A stretch of 64,000 bases of DNA from Thraustochytrium sp. TN22 (lineage: Eukaryota; Sar; Bigyra; Thraustochytrida; Thraustochytriidae), in NCBI GenBank assembly GCA_013306675.1, contig JABLUY010000065.1, positions 87,377 to 151,376 of the forward strand, in the 5' to 3' direction. This document shows positions 35,779 through 45,934 of the stretch, one piece after another; the stretch's first letter is position 1; every line of letters starts with the position of its first letter. The notes beneath the pieces are model-generated. The model saw only the letters and a program-made list of their open reading frames with translations. It made no database searches and was not told the origin of the DNA. Position numbers and translations under genes: made by a program.

Positions 35779-37302
35779 TCAGAAGACAGGGATGTGAAAC
35801 TGAGGGTTGTCAGAGGCAACGAGCACGTCGTCGGGCTGGCGCGAGATACGCGACGAGGAGTGCGAGGCGCCGGAGGACGGCAAGTGCGGAAAGTCACCAA
35901 CTTCCTGCTGCTGGCGGCGACGGCGGCGAAGGAGGACGAGCGCGGCGGCGAGAAGAAGCAGGCCGGCGGCGCTGCTACCAGCAGCAACCGCCGTGGTGGT
36001 CTCCGCGTCGAGGCCCGAGCCTTTGTTTGCAGCGAGCATGGAGGGCGCCGCAGTTGGCGAAGACGTCGGGTCGGCCTGGAAGAGCGCTTGGAGACGCTCG
36101 GCGTGGTCGATCCAAGCGCCGCGCGCCTGAGGTTCGAACTCGGTGGTCCAGCCGACGATTTGTAAATGGTCGAGGTCTGTGCTCTTGTAGTACCAGCGCC
36201 CAGGCTGCCAGTCGCCCTCGTAGGCGGTGCACACTGCACCTGGGTATGCGAGCTGCGGGCACATGCTGCTCTGAATGGGGACGAGGCCGTCATTCTCGCG
36301 CAGCTCATAGGGCTGCGTGATGTTGCCAATCATGTCGGCGAAGGGCCGGAGCGCGCTCCACATGAGGAGCGAGCCCTCGGCGGCGTAGCCGCACTCGGAG
36401 GCATTCTGCGGGAGGCACCGCCACACAAAGTCGGTGCGCTCCGTCGCAAAGGCGAAATAGTAGGTGTCCGGGTAGGCCTGCTGGCCAGTCCTCTGCTGCT
36501 CGAGCGCGCCGGCCGGCGAGAGGTCGTAGGGCGAGAGGTCCTTGTTATTGACGTCGGCGATGGGGCTGTCGCGCATGCGATCGAAGAACTCGCCGACCGT
36601 CTCGCCGGCGATCTTGGTCAGGTTCCATTGGTCGAGGTCAAAGCCGTAAATGTCCTCGACAAAGGTGTCGCCCGACAGACCGGCGAAGCCGAGCAGGAGG
36701 ATCTCAATGACGCGGACCGTCTCGTTGCCCAGCAGCGGCACGAGCGTGCTGCCGTCGTGCGTGCCGGAGAAGGAGGTCAGCGACTTGAGCATGTTGCCGG
36801 CGCCGGCGAAGAGCGGCGAGAGCTCGTCGGCAGGCGTGACGTCGATCTCATCCTGCAGGCCCTCCTGCAACAAGAGCTCCAGCGTGCGAATCGTCGACCC
36901 GCCCATGCTGTGCCCGAAAATGTGGATGCGGTTCTCCGTGGACCACTCCGGGTAGAAGCCGAGGCCGGTGAAGTCCTTGCCGTAGCGGTTGTGGCCGTGG
37001 CGCTCGCTGTGCGCCTTGCCGTAGTCCACGCGCGTGCCCATGATTTGCGCGTACATCTCACAGGCGCGGTCGTGGTTGCTGCTCACCGGGCCGACCTCGG
37101 CCTCGAAGACCTCGAAGCCGCGCGCCGCGAATTCATCAATATACACCCAGTACGGGAACCCGAAGAATTCATCCTTGACGAAGCCGCCCAGGCCGTGCAC
37201 GAAGACCGCGATCTCCCGTCCTCCCGCCGCCGCCGCCGCCCGGTGCCAGAGGCAGGCCAGCGCCAGCGCCGCCAGCGCGGCCGTCATCCTTAGGTTGATC
37301 AT
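35779..37302 (-). CDS. Bacterial-type (family I.5-like) lipase, secretory, with C-terminal membrane anchor
   Basis: The 507-aa alpha/beta-hydrolase is expected to hydrolyse triacylglycerols or other esters outside the cell or in the secretory lumen. A signal peptide (1 to about 26) precedes the oxyanion motif VFVHGLGGF (33-41), then GFPYWVYID and VGPVSSNHDRACEMYAQIMG. VDYGKAHSERHGHNRYGKD matches the zinc-binding region of Geobacillus/Staphylococcus lipases (family I.5/I.6). The nucleophile is Ser132 in GHSMGGS; candidate acid and base are Asp in ENDGLVP (about 338) and His in DLDHLQIVGW (about 381). A Ser/Thr/Pro linker leads to one transmembrane helix (about 441-461, GLLLLAAALVLL), an Arg-rich stop-transfer and a 50-residue cytoplasmic tail. 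That type I topology is unusual for this family. The ATG at 37302 gives the signal peptide. Convergence is excluded by extended motif identity. Confidence 0.9.
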   Translation of the reverse strand: MINLRMTAALAALALACLWHRAAAAAGGREIAVFVHGLGGFVKDEFFGFPYWVYIDEFAARGFEVFEAEVGPVSSNHDRACEMYAQIMGTRVDYGKAHSERHGHNRYGKDFTGLGFYPEWSTENRIHIFGHSMGGSTIRTLELLLQEGLQDEIDVTPADELSPLFAGAGNMLKSLTSFSGTHDGSTLVPLLGNETVRVIEILLLGFAGLSGDTFVEDIYGFDLDQWNLTKIAGETVGEFFDRMRDSPIADVNNKDLSPYDLSPAGALEQQRTGQQAYPDTYYFAFATERTDFVWRCLPQNASECGYAAEGSLLMWSALRPFADMIGNITQPYELRENDGLVPIQSSMCPQLAYPGAVCTAYEGDWQPGRWYYKSTDLDHLQIVGWTTEFEPQARGAWIDHAERLQALFQADPTSSPTAAPSMLAANKGSGLDAETTTAVAAGSSAAGLLLLAAALVLLRRRRRQQQEVGDFPHLPSSGASHSSSRISRQPDDVLVASDNPQFHIPVF

Positions 37303-39073
37303 TCTGGCGAAGCCACTTTGACTGGCGACAGCCTAGCGGTGGCGGCGGCGGCGGCGATGCTGTGGCGGCGCGCGTTCACTGGCCGTGGTTCTCCTTTGTC
37401 ACTTGGGAGCTGAGTGGTGGTGCTTTGCGTGCCAAGATCCTGTTGCCCGTTCGCGCTGTGGAGGTTGGAAGAACAATGATGAGGCGCGCTGTGCAGAGTG
37501 CAGGCTGCGAGCGGGATCCCGCCTGCTCTGCGCACTGCGGCAGCCTGGGCAACGTCGGACGACGGAGTGAACGTCAGTCGTCGCTCCAACCCAAACCAGC
37601 CAACTGGCAAACCGACCAGGGCCAGCACCTTTCTGCCCAGCCGCCGTGGCGAAGCCTTGACTCGCTCGCCGGGCCCCGGCCGCCGGCGAGCCCAGTCCTG
37701 ACCGCGAGCGCCGGTCACACGAGCACGAGCGGCTGGCCTGGCAGCGGCCGACCGCGCGCCGGTGCCGGTGGCGGGCGGGCAGCCTGGCGGGCGCGGGCTT
37801 CAGGTTTGTTCGCATGATGCCAGCGGCTGAGCGTCACGCACTGTGCAGTGCAGTGCATGGAGTCCAGCAGGCGCGCGCCGCTTTTGGAGACCCGCGAGGT
37901 ACTAGTAGCACGGCCACGGCCCGCGGGTAGTACGTGGCCGTCGGCGCGTGCACCGGGGCGGTCCGCTCGGTCTGCGAGCGCTGGCAGCATGACATCGCCT
38001 CTCGCTCCGACTCGCCATCGCTGGCCTGGCTGGTCTGGCCTGGCTGGCCAGTGGCCAGGCCAGGCCGGTCGAGTTCGAAATTCAAAGTCGAATGCCTTGC
38101 GACGACTTGCGCGCGACGGGAGCACGGAGGCGTGCATCGGCCGGCGGGGAGCGCGCCCCCGCGCGACGGCGGCGGCGCAGCCGCGCGCGGGCGGCGGCCG
38201 TCGTTCGTGGCGACGCCCGCCGAGGCGGAGTGGGATCTGGGACGGCAATTAGGGCACGCGTCCTTCAGCGAGATTGCGCTGGCGTGCGCGAGCAAGAAGC
38301 AGACGAGGGCGTACGCTCAACTCGATGCGAGAGATGTGACGACTCCGCCCCTAGCTTTTAGCCAGCCAGAGGTGGGGCTTGCGCGTGGCTGCGTAGCCAG
38401 TCACGGCCTGGTAGTAGCCATGGTAGCTCAGGAGCATGAGCGGTCCAGATTTGCCGGTGCTGTCTCAGGTTTGAAGTCTGCAACGTCCAAGTTCGGTGTC
38501 GCAGAGACGCGACGCGAAGCTGCGAAAGAATACTTACCTCTCTCTCGCTCTCTCGCTCTCGCTCTCGCCAGGGCGATGTCATCATGATGCACAAGATTTC
38601 CATCGAGGGCCACGGTTGCGTTGGGGCTGCTGGCTGCTGGCTGGGCATCAGATATCCAACCAGTGCTGGCAGTCTACGTCCGCCGTGGCAACCGGGTCGG
38701 CAGCGGAATACGGTACGGGCACGGAAGTGCGGACACACAGTGACCAGACTACTCTCGAGAAACTGGCGAGCTTCTTGCTAAGAAGTGGCAGAGAGGCATC
38801 ATCTCGCCAGAGGCGAGGCGCCCTGCGTGCGTGCGTGAGAGTGCGTGCGTGCGTGCGTGCATTGGCAGGGCATGCTGGAGTCAGGTTGAGACGAATTGGG
38901 TCTCGCTTACCGGGCCGGCCGGGCCCGTCGGGCTTGCCACGCGAGCCGCCGCCGCCGCCGTCGCCACCGCCGCAGCCACTGCCGGCCAGCCCGCCGGAAA
39001 AAAGGGAAGCATAAACAAAAGCCTCTCCTCTCCTCCAGAGGGCAGGCGCTTGTGGAAACTAGCTAGCAGCAAG
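37303..39073. promoter_or_regulatory. Divergent intergenic region (lipase / first PqiA-like gene)
   Basis: This 1.77-kb region separates divergent genes. It has an imperfect inverted repeat built on ggcctggctggccagtggcc at about 38036-38070, a CT run near 38540-38570 and a gcgt tetranucleotide array at about 38825-38861. Open frames are low-complexity and not convincing as genes. Promoters for both genes are expected here. Confidence 0.45.
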
Positions 39074-42000
39074 ATGCGCGTGCTGCAGCATGCGGTACTG
39101 GCCGCCCTTGCGGTGGCGAGCGCTCTCGTGGGCGAGACGCGCGGCGATTTCCTCGCGGAGTACTTTGACGGCAAGACCTTCGGCGTGGACCCGGGCCCGT
39201 GCCCGGGGCCGACACGATTCGACGATGCCTGCGTCGCGGACTGGGACAACCTGCCAGACAACGTCAAGAAGATCCGCGTATGCTTCCTCGACAGCAACGG
39301 CGACCGCACCATCTGCAGGGAGCTCGGCGAGCTGCTCAAGGCCGGCGTCTTCACGATCTGGGAACTGCAGTGCGAGGACATCGGCATCGGCAACGTGGTC
39401 ATGAGCCACAAGCTGCAGGATAGCAACCGCCTGCTCAACGGCACGGTGGACGCTTCGGACGTGCGCGTCACGTGCACGGGCCAGATCCGCATCCAGGATC
39501 TCTTCATCTATTTGGACGTGGACATTGCCAGCTTCAGTCTCTTCGTGACATACGAGGGTCCATTCACCCTGGAGAACGCAAATCTGGACGACGGTATCGA
39601 CTTGCAGCTGGGCCTGGAGTTCCGGACAGCTTCGGGAACCTCGCTCCTGGAGGACATGCCCGAAGCACTCACCATCCCATACGACCGGTGTAACCTGGAG
39701 CCCAACTTCAACCTGGATCTCAACACGAACGAGGACGGCATCGAATCGCTCCGCATTTGCTTGGGCTACGGCGACTGCGGCTTTGATATTGGCTTCCTTC
39801 TGACGCCCTTCTCGAGCGAGATCGTGCTCGACATCATCGTGGTGGTCACCAAGGCGGTGCTGAGCAGCATTACCTGCCAGCTGCTGGAGGAGTCCGCGGT
39901 GTTGAGCGAGACGGGCGGCCCGGGCCCGCTAACCGAACTGCTGCTGGAGATCAAGGCGCAGATCGACGAGTGGGCGCTCTCGCAGGGTCAAGACGTGGCG
40001 CTCGCCGACACTGACGCGAGCATTCTGGCAACCGCCGAGTGGACGAACATCACGCAGGCCGAGCTGGACGCCGCGCTCGACTTCAATCAGAGCAGCATCG
40101 CCGAGGTGGTCTCGGTGACGCTCAACAACTGGCTGGGCGCGCCGAGCTCGCAGCCCGAGTACGCGCCGCGGCCCGTCATCAACGAGCTCATCGACCTCAT
40201 CACGGAACCGGCGGGCACGCTGGCGGTCGACATGGTGGAGCTGGACGCCACCTTGGAGGCGCAGGTCCCGCTCGAGATCACCAACGCGACGGTGCGCCTT
40301 GTCTCGGCGCAGATCGGCGGGCTCAGCACCATGTCAGAGTTCCACATCCTCGACTTTGGCACCGACGACACGCCCCTCGAGGATCGCCTGCATCGCACCT
40401 TCACGAACCGCCTCGTCATCGACGAGATCTACCTTCAGGTCGAGACTTACTTGGAGCTCGCGCGTGGCAACTGGGTCACCGCGTCCTGCAACCTGCCGCC
40501 CCCCGGCACGTGTGCGAGCGACTCGAGCGAGTTCACCTTCACCTTTGAGGTCACGGTGCGCGGCATCGAGTTTGACGCCAGCGTGCTGGCGGTCGTCGAC
40601 CCGGACCAACTCTCCGATCTCCAGGTCGGCCAGCTGCTGGATATTGACCTCTCAGCCGAGCCGCTCGGCATTCTGTCCAACGCGCTGCGCTGCCTCTCGC
40701 CCGCCGCCTACGCGCTCAACGTGACGGATCTGACGGCCAGCCTGGACGAGATCACGGACCCGCTACTGGTTGACTTCGACGGCGACAAGCTTTCGCAGCT
40801 CATCACGGACGCCATCGAGCTCGGGACGGACCTGGCGCGCGGCGCGCTCAGGACCAAGTTCCCCGGCATCGCCAACGGGCCCATCCGCGAGCTCGTCAAT
40901 GAGGTCCTCCTCGAGTACGTCACCCTGTACGGGCGCGAGGAGACGACTGTCTGCGACCCGTGGCGCGGGCCGTCGGGCGAGGGCACGCAGTACGTTGACT
41001 TTAGCGGCTCTGCGATCTCCCCGCTGTACGCGCTGGTGAACGAGGGCGTGGGCGGCGACCCGATGCGCAACACAGAGGTGGACCTCAACGAGCTCATCGC
41101 CACCCTGCTCGAATACAACGAGGACACCTTCCCGGACTTTCCTCTCACCAGCGACGGCCTGCCCACCGGGAGCTGGAGTCTGCTCCCCAAGTACGACGCC
41201 CTGGGCCGCTTCAACGACAACTCCGGCACGGGCTATGTGCAGTTCGGCAACTTCACCGTGGGGAGCCTGGACACCCTGTACAAGCTCACGCTAAACGCGG
41301 CCGAGAACACCGGCCTGAACGTGGTCTTTGGCCTAGGCGGCGCCATGCTCACTGCGGACGGGTCGGAACTCGAGCCAGTGCGCCCGCTCACGCTCTCGGT
41401 GACCTTTGAGGCGAACGTGCCGGACCGGGGCATCAACGAGAAGGCGGAGCTCATGCTGGTGCTCAACCAGACCGAGTTCGCCTTCGAGCTCACCAAGCTC
41501 GGGCTCGACTACGACTACCTGTTTTCGCGCCAGTTCACCGAGCTGCAGCTCGTCGCGTGTCTGCTGGGCGTGGTCAAGGATGTCGAGCTGCGCGACGAGG
41601 CGCGGTCCGCGGCGGTCCAGTCGCTCAGCTTTCAGGTCTTTGCGGAGGACTCCCAGTCGACCGGCGACACCAACAAGGTTGAGGAGGCTCTGGCCATTCT
41701 GGACGACGAGCAACCGGCGGCGCGCTCGCGCGCCCTGGTCAACACGCTGCTCAACGTGGGCTTCGACCTCGTCCTGGACTCGATCGAGTTCGTGCCGACG
41801 GACCTCAACGAGATCGCGATCACCGTGTGCGAGGCCACGGACTCGCTGTCGGCGATCTTGGAGATCATTCCTCTGAGCGAAATTCTGCCCAACATCACCG
41901 AAGTGGTCGAATTCTGCACCGGCCCGCTCGTGACGCCACCGACGATTCAGCAGTCCGAGGAGCTGGTTCTGAGCCAGGACGACCTGGACGGCCTTGTGAG

Positions 42001-45000
42001 GCTGGATGAGTCCGTGGCGCTGGAGCTGGTGCGCCAGGGCCTGGCGCTGCTGCAGGGCGAGACGCTGGAGGCCGTCTTGACCGCGCTGGCGAACTCGACC
42101 GGGAGTGCGCTGGCCGACCTGTACGAGCTGGAGGACCCGGACGACCCGACCAATGGCAACGTGACGCTTGTGATGCCTCTCGGCTGGCTTGGCCTGGAGC
42201 TCGACTTCACGGACGTGACGCCAGGCTTCTGGCTCGGTGCCAACTGGCTGCGCGTCAAGGGCTGGAACCGCGTGCTGCAGTCGCTGGACGCGCTCAAGCC
42301 GGTGGGCTCCATCACGACGCGCACGAACGTAAACCTTGGCGACACACCCGTCGAGATTGTCGTGGGCGGCACGCTGGAGGTGGACGGCGCGTCTGTGGGC
42401 GAGCCCGTCGGCACGATCGTGCGCGAGGATATTAACATCAGCATCCTCGTGGGCGACCTCTCGCTCGAGGTGGATCTTCTGACGGCCTTGAACGGCACGG
42501 CGCTCACCGAGCTAAGCTTCTCGCAGCTGCTCAGCGTGGACGCGGACCAGAGCATCGGGCTGGGTGAATATGCCATCGGCTGTATCCTGGAGACCGTCTT
42601 CCCGAGCGGGCTCTCGGTGCGCAGCCTGCAGCTCACGGTGAGTGAGCTGCTGGGCGTCAGCGTGCGCACATCCAACGAGCTGCTCAGCGAGGGCATGGAG
42701 AAGCTTTTGGACGCCGTTGTGGACATTGTCGTCACCTTCTACGCCGACGTGGTCAATAATATCGCGCAGAACTGTATGCGCGACTACATCAACATAGCGC
42801 TCAGCGCGGCGCGCAGCCTGGCCGTCTGCCTGCCCCCGGACCAGATTGACCCGCCGCCGCTCGAGGGCGACGACCGCATCTACAACTTCGGCACCTCGGG
42901 CCTGTTCAAGGCTTTCCAGGAGTTCTGGTTCGGCACGATCGTGCCGGAGGACTACGCCTCCCTGCACACGGCGCTGCAGGTGTCGCTGGACACGGCCGTT
43001 TTCTTCAACGAGAATGGCGCGGGCGGCGACGAGTCCTTCGAGATGACCCTGCCGCTCGTGTACAACAAAGTCAACTACGGCGACGTCACGGTCGGCCTGG
43101 CGAACCTCAGGATCCTCAACCTCGGCTCCTTCGAGGACTTGCGCCTGCTCGTGCCCTTGAATGCGGACGGCGAGCCACAGTACACCGTGGACGAGTCGGC
43201 CAGCTCCGGCAGCGACAGGCGCCGCCGCAGCCTCACGCAGCGGCGTTGGCGCGAGCTGGCGGACCCCGCGGAAGACCGCTACCCGTACACGACGCGCACC
43301 AACATCGACATTGGCGGGCCTGTGACCGTGAGCGCGCGCATCACCTTCAACTCGAACAACCTCTTCCGCGACGTGCCGGACATGGTCAACGTGCTGGATG
43401 TCTCGCTCTCGCTGAGCGACATTCTCATCGGCCTCGAGCTCCTGCTCAAGGTGGATCTGGTCGATCTCATGGACGTGCGCGTGCATAATCTGCTCTCGCT
43501 GGACGAGGTGGCGTGCGCGCTGGTGCCGGTGCGCGCGCTGGAGCCCTTGGACTTCAACCTCTCCACGAGCGACATTTCCATCTCGGCGAGCTGCGTCAGC
43601 CGCTGCGACTTCCCGGCGCTGGCCTTCCTTGCCGAGACGCCGGGCTCGCCCTACACGAATGAGAATGGCGACGAGATCAGCACGCTCTTCAACGACTTCG
43701 TCGAGTTTACGAACGACTTTTTGACCACGCGCGGAGCCCAGGAGCTCATCGACATCGCCATCTACTCCGCGGAGGAGGATTGCGAGGCCCTCTACGGCAC
43801 CGTGGAGGCGCTACTGAGCTTTGATGAATCGTACAAGGAGGACGCCGCCTCGGTCTTCGCGTACATCTTCATGGGCGGCTGCGGATTCGCCGGCCTGGTC
43901 TCCATTGCGCTGGTGCCCATTCATCGGCGGCGCGAGCGCCGCGCGGCGGAGGCGAAGCTGGTCGAGATCAAGGGCGGCCCGCTGAGTGACGAGGCGGTGG
44001 GCGGCGAGATGGCCATCTTGGAGCTTCGCACGCGGAGCATCTTCAATCATCCGGTCACGCCCACGGTCGTGCGCTTCCTCGTGCCCTTCATCCAGGTCAT
44101 GAACGTGGTGGGCCTGGTGATTGCCATCGGCTTCTCAGACGCGGCCAACATCACGTTGACCGTGACGGTCTTTGGCGCCACGACGCAGAGCGTGGCTCTC
44201 GTGCCGTTCACGCTGTTCTCGACCATCAACGACACGTGGAACTCGGGCGCCTGGCCCCTGGCTCTCCTGGTGGCCGTGGCCTCTTGCATGTGGCCCATCA
44301 CCAAGAACCTCGTGCTGCTCTTTTTGTGGTTCGCGCCCAGCACCATTGTGGCGCCCAAGCGTCGTCGCCACATCCTCGAGATCCTCGACATGCTCGGCAA
44401 GTGGTCGTTCCTGGACGTCTTTGTGATTGTCATCACGCTTGCGGGTCTCCGCACGTACATCGTGGGCGCCTACTACGGCGCCGTCGCGTTCCTTGACGAC
44501 GACATCCTCATCACGGATGTGAACGTGACGCCGGAGGACGGCCTCACGCTGCTGTGCTTCGTGGCGGCGCTCTCGCTCATCATCAACCACGTGGTCATCT
44601 ACTATCATGACCGGGTGGACAAGTCGAACCGACTCAGCGAGGCGCGCGCGCACGGCAAGGAGGAGCTCATGCGCAAGGTGCCGCCATCGGCGCGCCGCCG
44701 CGAGCGCATCATTGACCACCAGTTCGCCGGCCGCACGGCGTCGGGTGAGCGCCGCGTCGTGAACCCTCGTGCGGCCTATGGCCTGCTTGGCCTCGTGTTC
44801 CTGGCCCTCGTGTTCATCCTCGCCGGCATCGCCGTGCCGCTCATCACCTTCGACCTGCGCGGCCTGCTCGGCCTCCTCTTTGAGGTCATCTCGGAGGACT
44901 CGCCGCGTCTCCAGGAGCAGCTCAACCGCAAGACGTACTCCATCCTCGGCATGGGCGAGGTGCTGAATGAGTCTGCCACGGAGAACGCCTGGGAGGAGGC

Positions 45001-45934
45001 TGTCCTGTTCTTCTTCAAGCTGCTCTTCGCCATCTCCGTCTACGTCGCCCCCTTGCTGCTGCTCTGCCTCATCACGCTTCTGCTCATGCTGCCCATGACG
45101 CTCGACGCCGCCAAGGTTGCCTTCTTCTGGACCAAGATCAACTCGTACTGGTCCGGCCTCGAGATCTTTCTGGTCGCCATCATCCTCACGCTCATGGAGC
45201 TCGGCATCGTCACGCAGTTCATCACGGACTTCATTACCAACGACGTCTGCTCCCAGATCAAGGGCGCGCTTGAGGTCTTGGTGTCCGAGCCTGAAGAAGA
45301 CGCCTACTGCTTCACCATCTACCCGTACCTGGAGTCCACCGCGGTGGTCATTTTCATGGGTTTGGCTTTTCAGCTCAGCGCCTTCTACATCGCCACCGTG
45401 CTGGCGGCGGCTGTCCTGGCGGACCGCAATTACACGGCGTACCGCGGCATCCACGACGACGCCAAGCCCGAGCGCGTCAACATGCTCGACCGCTTCATCT
45501 TGCGCAAGTTCACCATGCTCGTCGCAGACCAGGGCGAGCTTGAGCGCCAGCAGGCCTCTCACTCCATGCAGCAAGCCGGCGCCGCACCTGAGCACGGCCC
45601 CTTCACGCTGCTCGACGGAGCGGCCGACCCGGAGGAAGAGATGCGCCGCAACTCGCTCGCAGCGTCTGCAGCGGGGGGCGCCCCGAACAAGGGCCTCCGC
45701 GCACGCTTTGCCGCTCTCTGCTGCTCCGGCTGCAGCTTCGACAACGCCCAGACCAAGGCCGACGCCCGCATCGACATTTGGCAGCGCCGCTTCGCCGGCA
45801 TGGACACGCCGCCGCCGCAGCAACAACACCAGCAGCGTCAGCAGCATCAGCGTCAGCAGCCCCAGCGCCAGGCGCCCCGACGGCCTGTCCGTGACGATGT
45901 CTCCTCTGTCGTTACCGACGACATCGAGGTCTGA
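39074..45934 (+). CDS. Giant membrane protein with repeated ectodomain and PqiA-like C-terminal domain, paralogue 1
   Basis: This 2,286-aa protein starts with a signal peptide (MRVLQHAVLAALAVASALVG, cut near 24). The ectodomain (25 to about 1590) has five modules of roughly 300 residues; each has one conserved Cys at 206, 540, 829, 1170 and 1481 (for example LVACLLG, AIGCILE, VACALVP), strand-rich sequence before it and a helical stretch after. A RRRR site sits at 1382-1385. The C-terminal 500 residues hold about nine or ten membrane helices in two similar halves; DMLGKWSFLDVFVIVITL (about 1770-1790) and WTKINSYWSGLEIFLVAIIL (about 2019-2038) are the WSM-DVF-like helices of PqiA proteins. The tail is Gln/Arg-rich and ends SSVVTDDIEV. 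Bacterial PqiA acts with MCE protein PqiB in lipid trafficking between membranes; a lipid-transport role here is inference. Start chosen by signal peptide and AGCAAGATG context. Confidence 0.85.
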   Translation: MRVLQHAVLAALAVASALVGETRGDFLAEYFDGKTFGVDPGPCPGPTRFDDACVADWDNLPDNVKKIRVCFLDSNGDRTICRELGELLKAGVFTIWELQCEDIGIGNVVMSHKLQDSNRLLNGTVDASDVRVTCTGQIRIQDLFIYLDVDIASFSLFVTYEGPFTLENANLDDGIDLQLGLEFRTASGTSLLEDMPEALTIPYDRCNLEPNFNLDLNTNEDGIESLRICLGYGDCGFDIGFLLTPFSSEIVLDIIVVVTKAVLSSITCQLLEESAVLSETGGPGPLTELLLEIKAQIDEWALSQGQDVALADTDASILATAEWTNITQAELDAALDFNQSSIAEVVSVTLNNWLGAPSSQPEYAPRPVINELIDLITEPAGTLAVDMVELDATLEAQVPLEITNATVRLVSAQIGGLSTMSEFHILDFGTDDTPLEDRLHRTFTNRLVIDEIYLQVETYLELARGNWVTASCNLPPPGTCASDSSEFTFTFEVTVRGIEFDASVLAVVDPDQLSDLQVGQLLDIDLSAEPLGILSNALRCLSPAAYALNVTDLTASLDEITDPLLVDFDGDKLSQLITDAIELGTDLARGALRTKFPGIANGPIRELVNEVLLEYVTLYGREETTVCDPWRGPSGEGTQYVDFSGSAISPLYALVNEGVGGDPMRNTEVDLNELIATLLEYNEDTFPDFPLTSDGLPTGSWSLLPKYDALGRFNDNSGTGYVQFGNFTVGSLDTLYKLTLNAAENTGLNVVFGLGGAMLTADGSELEPVRPLTLSVTFEANVPDRGINEKAELMLVLNQTEFAFELTKLGLDYDYLFSRQFTELQLVACLLGVVKDVELRDEARSAAVQSLSFQVFAEDSQSTGDTNKVEEALAILDDEQPAARSRALVNTLLNVGFDLVLDSIEFVPTDLNEIAITVCEATDSLSAILEIIPLSEILPNITEVVEFCTGPLVTPPTIQQSEELVLSQDDLDGLVRLDESVALELVRQGLALLQGETLEAVLTALANSTGSALADLYELEDPDDPTNGNVTLVMPLGWLGLELDFTDVTPGFWLGANWLRVKGWNRVLQSLDALKPVGSITTRTNVNLGDTPVEIVVGGTLEVDGASVGEPVGTIVREDINISILVGDLSLEVDLLTALNGTALTELSFSQLLSVDADQSIGLGEYAIGCILETVFPSGLSVRSLQLTVSELLGVSVRTSNELLSEGMEKLLDAVVDIVVTFYADVVNNIAQNCMRDYINIALSAARSLAVCLPPDQIDPPPLEGDDRIYNFGTSGLFKAFQEFWFGTIVPEDYASLHTALQVSLDTAVFFNENGAGGDESFEMTLPLVYNKVNYGDVTVGLANLRILNLGSFEDLRLLVPLNADGEPQYTVDESASSGSDRRRRSLTQRRWRELADPAEDRYPYTTRTNIDIGGPVTVSARITFNSNNLFRDVPDMVNVLDVSLSLSDILIGLELLLKVDLVDLMDVRVHNLLSLDEVACALVPVRALEPLDFNLSTSDISISASCVSRCDFPALAFLAETPGSPYTNENGDEISTLFNDFVEFTNDFLTTRGAQELIDIAIYSAEEDCEALYGTVEALLSFDESYKEDAASVFAYIFMGGCGFAGLVSIALVPIHRRRERRAAEAKLVEIKGGPLSDEAVGGEMAILELRTRSIFNHPVTPTVVRFLVPFIQVMNVVGLVIAIGFSDAANITLTVTVFGATTQSVALVPFTLFSTINDTWNSGAWPLALLVAVASCMWPITKNLVLLFLWFAPSTIVAPKRRRHILEILDMLGKWSFLDVFVIVITLAGLRTYIVGAYYGAVAFLDDDILITDVNVTPEDGLTLLCFVAALSLIINHVVIYYHDRVDKSNRLSEARAHGKEELMRKVPPSARRRERIIDHQFAGRTASGERRVVNPRAAYGLLGLVFLALVFILAGIAVPLITFDLRGLLGLLFEVISEDSPRLQEQLNRKTYSILGMGEVLNESATENAWEEAVLFFFKLLFAISVYVAPLLLLCLITLLLMLPMTLDAAKVAFFWTKINSYWSGLEIFLVAIILTLMELGIVTQFITDFITNDVCSQIKGALEVLVSEPEEDAYCFTIYPYLESTAVVIFMGLAFQLSAFYIATVLAAAVLADRNYTAYRGIHDDAKPERVNMLDRFILRKFTMLVADQGELERQQASHSMQQAGAAPEHGPFTLLDGAADPEEEMRRNSLAASAAGGAPNKGLRARFAALCCSGCSFDNAQTKADARIDIWQRRFAGMDTPPPQQQHQQRQQHQRQQPQRQAPRRPVRDDVSSVVTDDIEV

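Noticed and set aside
36125-36145. tRNA T-loop-like string gaggttcgaactc
   Set aside because: It lies inside the lipase coding sequence and no cloverleaf could be built around it.
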